The position numbers and the translations under genes were made by a program. The notes under the pieces were generated by a model. It ran no database searches and was not told the DNA's origin. It saw nothing but the letters and a program-made list of their open reading frames with translations. From NCBI RefSeq assembly GCF_002261185.1, contig NZ_NEVQ01000020.1, positions 1-64,000 of the forward strand: 64,000 nucleotides of DNA. The letters run 5' to 3'. This document shows, one piece after another, positions 16,598-26,436 of this stretch (positions are counted from its first letter, which is position 1; each line of letters starts with the position of its first letter). This stretch comes from Bordetella genomosp. 4 (GTDB lineage: Bacteria; Pseudomonadota; Gammaproteobacteria; Burkholderiales; Burkholderiaceae_B).

Positions 16598-17803
16598 ATG
16601 CATTTTGACCAACACGTGGCTGTGCCGGATCCCTCCGCAGGGCCAGATATCTACCGACGCCACGCGCGCGAGTGGCTGGGAAAGAATCTTCCCGACTTCA
16701 TGCGCAGCGACAGCCTGAACTGGCGAGCCGCCACGCTCGCTGAAAGCAGCGAGTGGGAAGCCGCCATGTACCATGCCGGCCTAGCCGGCATGACGTGGCC
16801 CAAAGCCTATGGCGGCCATGGCCTGACATTGCGCGAACACCTCGCTGTCAATAAAGAGATCGGCGCCTTGCCCATGCCCGAGAGCGTCAGCTCTATCGGC
16901 AAAGAACTGGCCGGCCCCATCATCATGACAGTGGGAACCGAAGCGCAGAAGCAAAGTTTCCTGCCTGCCATTCTGGCTATGCGCGAATACTGGTGCCAAG
17001 GATTCTCCGAACCGGATGCCGGATCGGATCTGGCGCGCCTGCGCACGAAAGCCGTACAGGAAGGCGACCATTGGCGCATCAACGGTCAGAAGATATGGAC
17101 CAGCGGCGCGGCCAAGGCCCACTACTGCCTGCTGCTGACCCGCACTGGCACAGTAGCGGACAAGCATCGCGGCCTCTTGATGTTTGCCGTTCCCATGAAC
17201 ACACCGGGTATTCGTGTCGTCCCCATCAAATCCATCGATGGCAAAGAATCGTTCGCCGAGGTCTTCTTTGATGATGTCGTGGTTCCTGACAGTGCTCGCC
17301 TCGGCTCGCCCGATGAAGGCTGGAGCGCCGCCATTCGCGTGCTGTCGATCGAGCGTGCGACCAATCGCATGTATCGCCCATGGCGATTCGAATGCGAACT
17401 GCGCCAACTGATTGCGGCATGCAAATCCGACTCTCGCTTATCCCAGGTATTGAACGATGGCTACGTTCAACGCCGCGTGGGCGATCTCGTCGCCGAAATC
17501 GATGGGTTGAAAGGACTGGTTGAGTTGACCGTAGAACGCCTGTCAAAAGGCGAGTCCATCGGCGCACGCGGCTCGTTGACCAAACTGTATTGGTCGGAAT
17601 GCCATCAGGCCTTTGCCAGTTTCGCCCTGTCGCTGGTTTCTCAGGTTGGTCCGCAATCCAGCCCATTGGCTCGCCGGGCGCAAAAAGCCTTTACGCAAGC
17701 TTATCTCTTCTCTCGCGCTGAAACGATCTATGCCGGCACGACAGAGGTGCAATTGGACGTGATTGCACAACGCGTCATGAATTTTCCCAAGGACTTGGCA
17801 TGA
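16598..17803 (+). CDS. acyl-CoA dehydrogenase, large partner
   Basis: 401 residues with the acyl-CoA dehydrogenase fold: the N-terminal helical domain, the FAD-contact block GFSEPDAGSDL, INGQKIWTSGA in the middle, and a C-terminal YAGTTEVQLDVIA. At the YxGT position where medium-chain enzymes carry the catalytic Glu, this has Ala, as in branches that place the base elsewhere. Its stop overlaps the next ACAD gene (ATGA, 17800-17803), suggesting a hetero-oligomer as in steroid-degrading FadE pairs (inference). Substrate is unknown. Confidence 0.85.
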   Translation: MHFDQHVAVPDPSAGPDIYRRHAREWLGKNLPDFMRSDSLNWRAATLAESSEWEAAMYHAGLAGMTWPKAYGGHGLTLREHLAVNKEIGALPMPESVSSIGKELAGPIIMTVGTEAQKQSFLPAILAMREYWCQGFSEPDAGSDLARLRTKAVQEGDHWRINGQKIWTSGAAKAHYCLLLTRTGTVADKHRGLLMFAVPMNTPGIRVVPIKSIDGKESFAEVFFDDVVVPDSARLGSPDEGWSAAIRVLSIERATNRMYRPWRFECELRQLIAACKSDSRLSQVLNDGYVQRRVGDLVAEIDGLKGLVELTVERLSKGESIGARGSLTKLYWSECHQAFASFALSLVSQVGPQSSPLARRAQKAFTQAYLFSRAETIYAGTTEVQLDVIAQRVMNFPKDLA

Positions 17804-18744
17804 CTATGGAAGACCTGCAACCCGAAGAATTCGCACAAGCGGCCGATGCGGCGATCACCGATGCCCTCAGCCACCAGGACCCGCGCAAAACCGCTGAAAT
17901 TCTGGCCCAAGCTGGCCTGTGTGGCGTCATGGCAGCTGAGGCCGACGGGGGCCTGGGATTAGATATCAGTTTTGCATTACCCATCGTGCATGCTGCGGGC
18001 CGACTGCGCCTGCCATTTCCCCTGGCCGAGCAGATCCTGCTGGCCCATACGCTCGTCGACACCGCTGAAGGACAGGCGCTGGCCTCTGGCGAACGCATCG
18101 CAACGATTGCCTGGCAAGGCAGCCTGAACGACGCATGGATTCGTGTCGATCACGGCAATGCGGACTGGGTGCTCGTGGCGGATGACAACGGCGCGGTGCT
18201 GATCGACATCGAAGGCCTATCGCGCGAGGAACAGCCCACACTGGATCCCGATCATCCGCAGACGTGGATTGCAACGCAAGACGCACGAGTACTGGCGCGG
18301 CTTGATTCGGAATCCTGGCCGGTACTACAGCGTCAGGCGCATATCTTGTTGGCCGAATTCGCCAATGGCGCGGCAGAAGGCGCACTGCAAGAGACGGCCA
18401 ACTACATGGCTACTCGCGTTCAATTCGGACGCCCCTTGTCAGCGAAACAAGCCGTGCGACATTTGTTGGCGCGCATGCGGCTCTTGCAGGAAGTATCGAG
18501 CGCTGCCATTCGTCGTACCATCCATACCGACGAATTCGGCCAAACACGCGATACGCGCCCTGCCCTCGCCGGCGCCATTGCCAATGCGGCTTTCGTCATC
18601 GAAAAAGCAATTCATCTGCATGGTGGAATGGGCTTTACCTGGGAACTGCCATTGCACCGCGCCTTGCGAGCGGTACGCAAACTCAGCGCAGCATTCGACA
18701 GCCAGGCACAAGAGAACGGCCGGGCATACATACAATCGGTATAG
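17800..18744 (+). CDS. acyl-CoA dehydrogenase, short partner
   Basis: 314 residues, clearly shorter than a usual ~380-residue ACAD. The N-terminal region is compact and lacks the usual S/T-rich FAD block (FxxTEPxxGSD), while the C-terminal helical domain is intact, including HLHGGMGFTWELPLHR. This profile matches the companion subunits of heterotetrameric acyl-CoA dehydrogenases. Its start overlaps the previous stop (ATGA), implying coupled translation with the larger ACAD. It probably forms one enzyme with it. Confidence 0.82.
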   Translation: MTMEDLQPEEFAQAADAAITDALSHQDPRKTAEILAQAGLCGVMAAEADGGLGLDISFALPIVHAAGRLRLPFPLAEQILLAHTLVDTAEGQALASGERIATIAWQGSLNDAWIRVDHGNADWVLVADDNGAVLIDIEGLSREEQPTLDPDHPQTWIATQDARVLARLDSESWPVLQRQAHILLAEFANGAAEGALQETANYMATRVQFGRPLSAKQAVRHLLARMRLLQEVSSAAIRRTIHTDEFGQTRDTRPALAGAIANAAFVIEKAIHLHGGMGFTWELPLHRALRAVRKLSAAFDSQAQENGRAYIQSV

Positions 18745-18753
18745 GGAGACATC

Positions 18754-19512
18754 ATGCAACAAGATCTGGCTGGGCGCGTGGCGCTCGTCACCGGCGCAGG
18801 CGCCGGCATAGGGCGCGCGACGGCGCGTTTGCTCGCAGCACGCGGGGCCCTCGTGGGGATCAATGACCTGAAAGAGGAATTGGTCGCGGCTGCGGTAGCG
18901 GACATTTCCGCAGAGGGAGGAAAAGTTTTTCCTGTCGTGCAAAACGTGGCTTCGCGCGAAGGCATCACCCAGGCCGTACGCATGGCTGCGGAACACGGGT
19001 CTCGCTTTGATATCCTGGTCAACAATGCCGCATGGGTCCGCTACCAGGGCGTGCCGGACATCATGCCGGAAACAGTGGACCGGATGCTGGATATCGGCTT
19101 CAAGGCGGTGATCTGGGGCATCCAGGCGGCTACCGAAGTCATGGATCCAGAACGCGGCGGCGCCATCGTCAACGTGGCCTCCACAGCGGCCCTGAAATCG
19201 GCGCCTCTCTCCGTGGTGTACTCCGGTATCAAATCCGGCATCTTGGGTATTACCCGCGCTGCCGCCGCCGAGCTGGGCGGCCGAGGCATTCGCGTCAACG
19301 CCGTTTGCCCGTCGGCTGTTCCCACCGAAGGCACACAGCGTAATCGCAACGCGGAGCGCGATGCAAAACGCGTTGCCAGCACCCCGCTCGGGCGTCTGGG
19401 CACCGTCGAAGATATCGCCAGCGGTATCGTATTTCTGGCCAGTGATGAGGCCCGTTTCATCACGGCCCAGGCCCTGGTAGTAGACGGCGGCATTACGTTC
19501 ACGACGCTCTGA
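18754..19512 (+). CDS. SDR-family NAD(P)-dependent oxidoreductase
   Basis: 252-residue classical short-chain dehydrogenase. It has the cofactor motif TGAGAGIG, NNAA region, catalytic Ser in NVASTAAL, and Tyr/Lys in YSGIKSG. An Asp at the end of strand two (GINDL) suggests NAD(H). In the operon it would oxidise a hydroxyacyl-CoA produced by the crotonase (inference from order: dehydrogenation, hydration, oxidation). It lies 9 bp after the ACAD pair and 1 bp before a second SDR gene. Confidence 0.88.
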   Translation: MQQDLAGRVALVTGAGAGIGRATARLLAARGALVGINDLKEELVAAAVADISAEGGKVFPVVQNVASREGITQAVRMAAEHGSRFDILVNNAAWVRYQGVPDIMPETVDRMLDIGFKAVIWGIQAATEVMDPERGGAIVNVASTAALKSAPLSVVYSGIKSGILGITRAAAAELGGRGIRVNAVCPSAVPTEGTQRNRNAERDAKRVASTPLGRLGTVEDIASGIVFLASDEARFITAQALVVDGGITFTTL

Positions 19513-19513
19513 T

Positions 19514-20692
19514 ATGGGCGTCTACTTGCTGACGGGCGCAGGCAGCGGTATCGGCCGCGTCACGGCGCATGAACTGGCCCGCAACGGGATACGGTGTGTG
19601 CTCGTGGATCGCAATACCGCAGCGATCGAGGCGCTACGTGATGCGCTGCCGGCCGCCGCCAGCGGCCCTCATCTCGCATTGACGGTCGATCTGACTCAGG
19701 CAGACCAAATCCAGGCGTTGGCTCATCTGGTGCCAACGCTGGATGCCATCATCAATAACGCGGGGATGACTGATCGCAGCAATCTCCCGATCGTTGATCA
19801 GGATCCTGCCAATTGGCAGCAATTGTTGGCGCTGAACCTTCACGCCCCCGCTCGCCTGGTCCATGCGCTGCAAGGGCAGCTCGCCAAAGGGGCACGCATC
19901 GTCAACGTCGCTTCAGGCGCCGGCCTGCATGCGATTCCTTGGCGTGGCGCCTATAGCCCGAGCAAGGCAGGCCTGATCGCACAGACCCAGGCTTTGGCTA
20001 AAGCGCACCCGGAGTACTGCGTCAGTGTGTTGTGTCCCGGGTTCGTGCGCACGGAATTAGTCGATGCACTGATCGCCTCAGGACGCCTCGATCCCGCCAA
20101 AGCCATGTCGAAAATCCCGTTGGGACGCATGGCGGAACCCGAAGAGATGGCCTACGCCTTGGCGTTTCTTGCCAGCCCTCAGGCTGCCCCGATTTCGGGA
20201 GGCGTACTTTCCGTGGATGGCGGATCGTCGGTTTTTGGAGGCAGTCAGGCCTATACGCCGACTGACCATGTCAGGGTCCCGGCAGACTTCCCTTTGGCGT
20301 TGACCATGCGGGGAGAATGGGCCAACCTGCAAAGCAGTCCGGTCGGTCGCGGCTACCCTGCCACCATTGACGCAACCATTCTGGCCAGCCCAGTGGGACA
20401 GCGCCTGAACGCAGCATTCGATGCCGTCCGCCGCTTCGATCTGGCTCAGCCAGGCAGCTTGACGCTGTTATTGCCCAACGAAGAAAGTGGCGATTGGGAA
20501 GACGCCGGCGATCTCGCATCGACGCGAATGCTGGTGTCCACTCTGGCCAGCGAATGGGGCCCAAGCGGGCGACGCGTTAATGCCGTGACAATCACCCGGC
20601 GCTGTATACCCGAAACACTGACACCCCTGCTGCACTTTATCGCCGGCCCCAAAGCGCAATATCTGACAGGACAAACACTGTGCGCACGATGA
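19514..20692 (+). CDS. SDR oxidoreductase with a second, degenerate SDR-like domain
   Basis: 392 residues, about 140 longer than a classical SDR. Residues ~1-245 are a complete SDR: TGAGSGIG, LVDRN (Asp, NAD-type), NNAG, NVASGAG with catalytic Ser, and AYSPSK with Tyr/Lys. Residues ~260-392 again look like the end of an SDR (LASEWGPSGRRVNAVTI, then a final GPKAQYLTGQTLCAR) but without a cofactor motif or Tyr-x3-Lys. This may be a partial domain duplication with a structural role. Start is 1 bp after the preceding SDR stop; its own stop overlaps the next gene (ATGA). Confidence 0.85.
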   Translation: MGVYLLTGAGSGIGRVTAHELARNGIRCVLVDRNTAAIEALRDALPAAASGPHLALTVDLTQADQIQALAHLVPTLDAIINNAGMTDRSNLPIVDQDPANWQQLLALNLHAPARLVHALQGQLAKGARIVNVASGAGLHAIPWRGAYSPSKAGLIAQTQALAKAHPEYCVSVLCPGFVRTELVDALIASGRLDPAKAMSKIPLGRMAEPEEMAYALAFLASPQAAPISGGVLSVDGGSSVFGGSQAYTPTDHVRVPADFPLALTMRGEWANLQSSPVGRGYPATIDATILASPVGQRLNAAFDAVRRFDLAQPGSLTLLLPNEESGDWEDAGDLASTRMLVSTLASEWGPSGRRVNAVTITRRCIPETLTPLLHFIAGPKAQYLTGQTLCAR

Positions 20693-21411
20693 ACGACCTC
20701 GAAGCCATCAAGTCGCGGTTTATCGCGCTGCGGGGTTATTGGCGTCCCTGGACAGCGAGCCTGTTGCAGGCCAATCCGGCGTTTCTGATTCACTACGCTG
20801 AATACGCGGGTTATCCGGCACAAACCGGTCCTCTCAGCGCACGTATGGTCGAATTGATCTACGTAGCGCTCGATGCATCGGCAACCCATCTATACGAGGC
20901 AGGCGTTGCCACTCACATGCGTCTCGCGCAGCAAGCAGGTGCAAGCGAAGCGGACATCTTCGACGTACTGCATCAAGTGACGCTACAAGGCGTCAGCGCC
21001 GTTCTGCATGCAGCCGACCTGCTGCATGAGGCGGCCCCTCTGCCTGCATTGCCCGACGACGACCCCTTATGCGTTCGCATCGAAAAGCGATGGCCCGCAG
21101 AAGCAAAGCGCTTGCGACGCCTGGCCAGCCAAGACCCGGGGTACGTATCGGTATTGCTGGATTTTGTAGAAGGCGGACTGCCCGAGGGCGGGTTGAACGA
21201 TTCCGAGCGCCTCTTGGTACGCCTTGCTCTACATGCGTGTTTTACTCACGGCGATATGGAATCCACGCGCGCATTGATAAACCAGGGATTGACGCTTGGA
21301 CTGACCCGCGCCGAGCTGTTGCAAAGCATGCAACTAGGAGGACATCTCGCGGTACATGGCGCAGCGTTGGGAGCGACCGTACATGCAAAAATATCGCCGC
21401 CTGCAGAATGA
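20689..21411 (+). CDS. carboxymuconolactone decarboxylase/AhpD-like protein
   Basis: 240 residues in two tandem CMD-type halves (~25-115 and ~150-235). The AhpD-type CxxC redox pair is absent from the first half (SATHLYEAGVATHMRLA) and only a single Cys (HACFTHGD) is in the second, so peroxidase activity is unlikely. A decarboxylase or lyase role in the CoA pathway is possible but unproven. The ATG at 20689 overlaps the SDR stop (ATGA); an upstream GTG at 20680 is less likely. It is the last gene before a strong terminator. Confidence 0.8.
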   Translation: MNDLEAIKSRFIALRGYWRPWTASLLQANPAFLIHYAEYAGYPAQTGPLSARMVELIYVALDASATHLYEAGVATHMRLAQQAGASEADIFDVLHQVTLQGVSAVLHAADLLHEAAPLPALPDDDPLCVRIEKRWPAEAKRLRRLASQDPGYVSVLLDFVEGGLPEGGLNDSERLLVRLALHACFTHGDMESTRALINQGLTLGLTRAELLQSMQLGGHLAVHGAALGATVHAKISPPAE

Positions 21412-21439
21412 CTACATCGGCAGCGCCTGATCGCAAATA

Positions 21440-21479
21440 GGCAGGTACTCGCTCACTCAGCCGAATACCTGCCTTTTTT
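21440..21479 (+). terminator. intrinsic terminator of the CoA-pathway operon
   Basis: GGCAGGTA (21440-21447) pairs with TACCTGCC (21466-21473), followed by TTTTTT (21474-21479). It is 28 bp after the last gene and just before the end of the convergent frmA gene. Confidence 0.85.
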
Positions 21480-21485
21480 GTCGGC

Positions 21486-22628
<1,143 letters not shown>

Positions 22629-22649
22629 TCAGCCTGGCTGATGCATTGA

Positions 22650-22925
22650 TTATTTCAGGTAAGTGCGAACCAGAGTCAAGAGCTCTTGTACGCGTTGATC
22701 GTATTGGGCCTCGGATTCGGACGGCTGGCTAAAGCCCTCGCGAATATGCGACTCCAGGACTTCCGACATGAGTCCGTTGATCGCCCCGCGAATGGCGGCG
22801 ATCTGCTGCAGCACCGGGCCGCAATCCGCCCCTGCCTCGAGAGCCCGCTCCAGGGCGTCGCACTGTCCACGGACACGGCGCACGCGCGCGAGCACACGCT
22901 TTTTTTCGTCAGGAGAATGGGGCAT
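22650..22925 (-). CDS. frmR: formaldehyde-responsive repressor FrmR (CsoR/RcnR family)
   Basis: 91 residues, the family length, from the ATG at 22925. It is an all-helical DUF156 repressor: [20 protein letters not shown] at the N-terminus with the Pro2 expected after Met removal, Cys in [16 protein letters not shown] (~35), and SHIREGF with a conserved His. In FrmR, formaldehyde crosslinks Pro2 and Cys35 and releases the operator. It sits 54 bp upstream of frmA, with the operator at 22946. Confidence 0.93.
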   Translation of the reverse strand: MPHSPDEKKRVLARVRRVRGQCDALERALEAGADCGPVLQQIAAIRGAINGLMSEVLESHIREGFSQPSESEAQYDQRVQELLTLVRTYLK

Positions 22926-23261
22926 GGCGAAAAATGGGCATAAAAATATACTAGAGGGGAGTATATTGAACATGTGGCGGATGAAGCAAGTCCCCCTACA
23001 GAGCCCCGTATAACGTGAGGCGAAAACCTCCAACGTTGTAACGCCCCATCATCCTCGGGGACGGCTGGCTCAATCGGTTTACCACCGCAGTACAATTCCC
23101 GTCGTTTTTACAGGCCGTGTGAGCCAGCAGACTACGCACGCCGGGCCGATCACCTGGCGTCAGGCCCCCTCGCGAAGCACACCTCCCTTGTTTTCCCCAC
23201 TACGCCCGGTCGCCCCCGACAGGGTGAGGTGTTTTACTCAGTCGCTTCTTACGAGGACATC
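22926..23261. other. 336-bp divergent intergenic region (frmR / MFS)
   Basis: Contains the FrmR operator (22946-22966) on the left. Further right a 9-bp inverted repeat, GCTGGCTCA (23064-23072) with TGAGCCAGC (23120-23128), flanks an AT-rich stretch (TACAAT, TTTTTA). The latter probably belongs to the MFS promoter region. No reading frame of interest. Confidence 0.5.
22946..22966. promoter_or_regulatory. FrmR/CsoR-type operator
   Basis: ATATACT (22946-22952) and AGTATAT (22960-22966) are perfect arms around AGAGGGG. A G-tract flanked by AT-rich inverted arms is the standard form of CsoR/RcnR/FrmR sites. It lies 21 bp upstream of the frmR start codon, consistent with autorepression of the frmR-frmA unit. 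Confidence 0.8.
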
Positions 23262-24548
23262 ATGTCGCGGCAGTTGCTGGCCCTGGTGCTGGCTCCCATT
23301 TTGGGTTTGTTTGTTGTCTGTATCGGCAACGCTTTTATTTCCTCATTGAGCACGTTACAGCTGGACGCCGCCGGCGCTTCAGCCACTGTCATCGGGATCA
23401 TTTCCTCCTCTTATTTTGTGGGCCTCACGATCGGGGCGATTTTTCACGACCGCCTGATCGTGCGCATCGGCCACATCCGGGCCTATAGCGGATTCGTATC
23501 GCTGATTGCCGTGACGGTCCTGTTACAAGGCCTGATCTTTAACCATACGGCCTGGTTCGTCCTGCGATTGATCAACGGCTGGGCCAGTGTCGGCGTCTAT
23601 CTGGTAGTCGAAAGCTGGTTGCTGCTGGCCAGCGACCCGAAAATACGCGGCCGGCTGCTGGCGATATACATGATCGCCCTGTACGGGTCCGGCATGTTGG
23701 GACAGCTGGAGCTCGGCACCATCACGCAGTGGGGAGAGATGGCCCCCTACATGGTGGCTGGCATGCTGGCCTCGCTCTCTGTGCTGCCCATGGTGATGAT
23801 TCCTCGGGTATCCCCTTTAGTCGAACGCGTGGAACCGCTATCTCCGCGCCAGTTGCTGCGCATGACGCCCACCGGTGTAATGGGCTGCTTTGGCTCAGGC
23901 CTGGCCATCGCCGCGATTTACACGCTGCTGCCCCTCTATCTGCAACGCATCGACCTGAATGTCGACGAGGTCGGCAAGATGATGAGTATCGTGATCCTGG
24001 GCGCGATGCTGCTGCAATACCCGGTAGGCCGCTGGTCTGACCTCAAAGACCGCCAGGTCACGCTCATCGTACTGAGCGCAGCTTGCGCGATACTGTCGCT
24101 CGCGATCCTGTTGCTACCTAACTCGCCATCGCTGTTGATGATCCTGCTGTTCTTGCTGGGCGGCGGCGTATTCGCCATTTATCCAGTAGCGGTAAGCCAT
24201 GCGGCTGACCGGGCTCCGGCGGATGCACTGGTACGCATGATTCAGGGCCTGTTGCTGATCAACTCTCTGGGTTCCGCCATCAGCCCCCTGCTGATCTCGC
24301 CTGTCATGACAAAAATGGGCGCCCCCGGCCTGTTTTGGGCATTTCTCGTGCTTAATATCGGGCTGACGATTTATTTTGTCATGCGCCGTAAAACGCGCCC
24401 TGCGCCGGCACCTATCGCGCCGTTTACTGCGGCAGCGCAGATGTCGCCGGTCGGTGTGGAATTGCGTGTCACAGAAGACTTGGTCCAGGGCGCGCTGGAT
24501 CACGAAATGGTGGAACCGCTGGAAAAAGTGGAACAACCGGTTGGTTGA
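23262..24548 (+). CDS. MFS transporter
   Basis: 428 residues with about 12 hydrophobic helices. The loop between helices 2 and 3 has an MFS signature-like HDRLIVRIGHIRAY, and a central cytoplasmic loop (~190-210) separates two six-helix halves. A polar, acidic C-terminal tail of ~45 residues follows the last helix. It starts at the ATG at 23262 after an AGGA site; the frame's 11 extra upstream residues are not convincing. The substrate is unknown. It resembles YcaD/UMF-type sugar or drug exporters only in general form. Confidence 0.85.
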   Translation: MSRQLLALVLAPILGLFVVCIGNAFISSLSTLQLDAAGASATVIGIISSSYFVGLTIGAIFHDRLIVRIGHIRAYSGFVSLIAVTVLLQGLIFNHTAWFVLRLINGWASVGVYLVVESWLLLASDPKIRGRLLAIYMIALYGSGMLGQLELGTITQWGEMAPYMVAGMLASLSVLPMVMIPRVSPLVERVEPLSPRQLLRMTPTGVMGCFGSGLAIAAIYTLLPLYLQRIDLNVDEVGKMMSIVILGAMLLQYPVGRWSDLKDRQVTLIVLSAACAILSLAILLLPNSPSLLMILLFLLGGGVFAIYPVAVSHAADRAPADALVRMIQGLLLINSLGSAISPLLISPVMTKMGAPGLFWAFLVLNIGLTIYFVMRRKTRPAPAPIAPFTAAAQMSPVGVELRVTEDLVQGALDHEMVEPLEKVEQPVG

Positions 24549-24907
24549 CGCGACCTAAGCAGCCCACGTCGCCGGAATTCCAGGATCGGCGCCCGATGCT
24601 TGTGCGGCTTCGCATTTGGAGCCCGACCTCGTGAACGCCACCACGTGCGCCCCCCGGCTGCCTGCTATCTCAGATAGATTTGTAACGGAACAACCACCAG
24701 GCGACCAGCCGTTTTCGGGCTGTTCTCCCTATACAATTTCCACGTGGGTTTTTGACATAGAACGCTAGCAGTAGTTAACTCGTATATTCACATGGCCGCG
24801 AGACGGCCGTCGTTTTCTCCGGCAGTCATTTCCCGATAGGGCCTCATGGTTTTGTTCGGGATCCGGCTACCGGTCAAGCCGATCACAACATTCCCTTTGG
24901 AGCATTC
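24549..24907. other. 359-bp intergenic region with promoter and leader
   Basis: Upstream of the aldehyde dehydrogenase gene. It holds a TTGACA promoter element (24752) and, in the predicted leader, a small hairpin (24792-24798 with 24804-24810, ATGGCCG/CGGCCGT, one wobble) followed by TTTT, which could be a weak attenuator. The first ~200 bp show nothing recognisable. Confidence 0.5.
24752..24780 (+). promoter_or_regulatory. candidate sigma-70 promoter of the aldehyde dehydrogenase
   Basis: A perfect -35 TTGACA (24752-24757) is followed, after 17 bp, by TTAACT (24775-24780), a poor -10. An alternative TATATT lies further down (24783-24788) at a spacing that is too long. The transcript would have a leader of about 120 nt. 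Confidence 0.45.
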
Positions 24908-26347
24908 ATGAGCAGTTATCCCGACACTCTCCTGTTGATAGACAACGAATGGCGCGAAGCCAAAGGAAATAAGCGCATTGACGTGGTCAACCCGGCGACC
25001 GGCGCCAAGATCGGCCAGGTCGCCAACGCGTCGCGCGAGGACTTGGACGACGCTCTGGCCGCCACGCAACGCGGATTCGAGACCTGGCGCGAAATGTCTG
25101 CCCATGAGCGTTGCAGCATCATGCGCAAGGCTGCCGTTCTGGTGCGTGAGCGCGCCGACGACATCGCCCGTCTGCTGACCCAGGAACAGGGCAAGCCGCT
25201 GGGCGAAGCCCGTATCGAGGTCCTGGCAGGGTCGGAAATCATCGACTGGTTCGCCAACGAAGCCTTGCGCGTCTACGGCCGTATCATCCCGGCCCGTAAC
25301 ACCGCCGCCCAGCAGATGGTGCTCAAAGAGCCCGTCGGCCCGGTCGCCGCCTTCACGCCGTGGAACTTCCCCGTCAACCAGATCGTGCGCAAACTCGGCG
25401 CAGCGCTGGCATCGGGTTGCTCGTTCCTGGTCAAAGCCCCCGAGGAAACCCCTGCCTCGCCAGCCGCGCTGTTGAACTGCTTCGTCGACGCCGGCATCCC
25501 GAAGGGCGTGATCGGCCTGGTATTCGGCTCGCCGGCCGAGATTTCCAGCTACCTGATTCCGCACCCGATCATCCGTAAAGTGACCTTCACCGGCTCCACC
25601 CCGGTCGGCAAGCAATTGGCCGCGCTGGCTGGCCAGCACATGAAGCGCGTCACCATGGAATTAGGTGGCCACGCCCCGGTGATCGTGGCCGAAGACGCCG
25701 ATGTCGAATTGGCAGTCAAGGCCTCTGGTGGCGCCAAGTTCCGCAACGCCGGCCAGGTCTGCATCTCGCCGACCCGCTTCCTGGTGCACTCTGCCGTCAA
25801 GGCCGACTTTGAAAAGGCCTTTGTGGCTCACGCCGAAAAGCTCAAATTGGGTGATGGCTTGACCGAAGGCACCACCCTGGGCCCGCTGGCCAATGACCGC
25901 CGTCTGGCCGCCATGGACAAAATCGTCAAAAACGCACGCGAAAAAGGCGCGCGCATCGCCACAGGTGGCGAGCGAGTCGGCACTGCCGGCAACTTCTTCG
26001 CCCCGACGATTCTGTCCGACGTGCCGCTGGATGCCGACGTCTTTAACGAAGAACCGTTCGGCCCCATCGCCGCGATCCGCAGCTTTGAGACCCTGGACGA
26101 AGCCATCCGCGAAGCCAACCGCCTGCCCTATGGCTTGGCCGCTTACGCCTACACGCGTTCGTTCAAATCGGTCACCGAGTTGTCGCGCCGCCTCGAAGTC
26201 GGCATGGTCTGGATCAACCAAGCCGCATCGCCGTCGGCCGAGCTGCCCTTCGGCGGCGTCAAGGACTCTGGCTATGGTTCCGAGGGCGGCCCCGAAGCCC
26301 TGGAAGCCTATCTGGTGACCAAGGCGGTTTCCGTGGTCGGCGTCTGA
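24908..26347 (+). CDS. NAD(P)-dependent aldehyde dehydrogenase (succinate-semialdehyde dehydrogenase-like)
   Basis: 479 residues. Oxidises an aldehyde to its acid. Visible: [10 protein letters not shown], the cofactor loop FTGSTPVG, the catalytic Glu in [11 protein letters not shown], and the catalytic Cys in [19 protein letters not shown] and the SELPFGG region follow. Most similar in form to the GabD/SSADH group, but the substrate is inferred. Codon use is strongly biased to a few GC-rich codons compared with neighbours, suggesting high expression. Monocistronic: promoter at 24752, long hairpin terminator at 26377. Confidence 0.87.
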   Translation: MSSYPDTLLLIDNEWREAKGNKRIDVVNPATGAKIGQVANASREDLDDALAATQRGFETWREMSAHERCSIMRKAAVLVRERADDIARLLTQEQGKPLGEARIEVLAGSEIIDWFANEALRVYGRIIPARNTAAQQMVLKEPVGPVAAFTPWNFPVNQIVRKLGAALASGCSFLVKAPEETPASPAALLNCFVDAGIPKGVIGLVFGSPAEISSYLIPHPIIRKVTFTGSTPVGKQLAALAGQHMKRVTMELGGHAPVIVAEDADVELAVKASGGAKFRNAGQVCISPTRFLVHSAVKADFEKAFVAHAEKLKLGDGLTEGTTLGPLANDRRLAAMDKIVKNAREKGARIATGGERVGTAGNFFAPTILSDVPLDADVFNEEPFGPIAAIRSFETLDEAIREANRLPYGLAAYAYTRSFKSVTELSRRLEVGMVWINQAASPSAELPFGGVKDSGYGSEGGPEALEAYLVTKAVSVVGV

Positions 26348-26376
26348 CGTCCATCGCTGACTGACGTTTAAAATCA

Positions 26377-26412
26377 CACCGCCCGCCGATCAGTGATGAT
26401 CGGCGGGCGGTG
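26377..26412. terminator. bidirectional terminator, 16-bp perfect hairpin
   Basis: 26377-26392 pairs perfectly with 26397-26412 around the loop GTGA. The plus-strand tail is TGCTTT and the minus-strand tail is ATTTT, so it can serve both the aldehyde dehydrogenase gene and the convergent YgiW-like gene. Confidence 0.85.
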
Positions 26413-26436
26413 TGCTTTGGGCAGTGCAGATATCTG

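Noticed and set aside
24788-25639. 283-codon minus-strand frame across the aldehyde dehydrogenase
   Set aside because: Shadow frame of a strongly codon-biased gene; no motifs.
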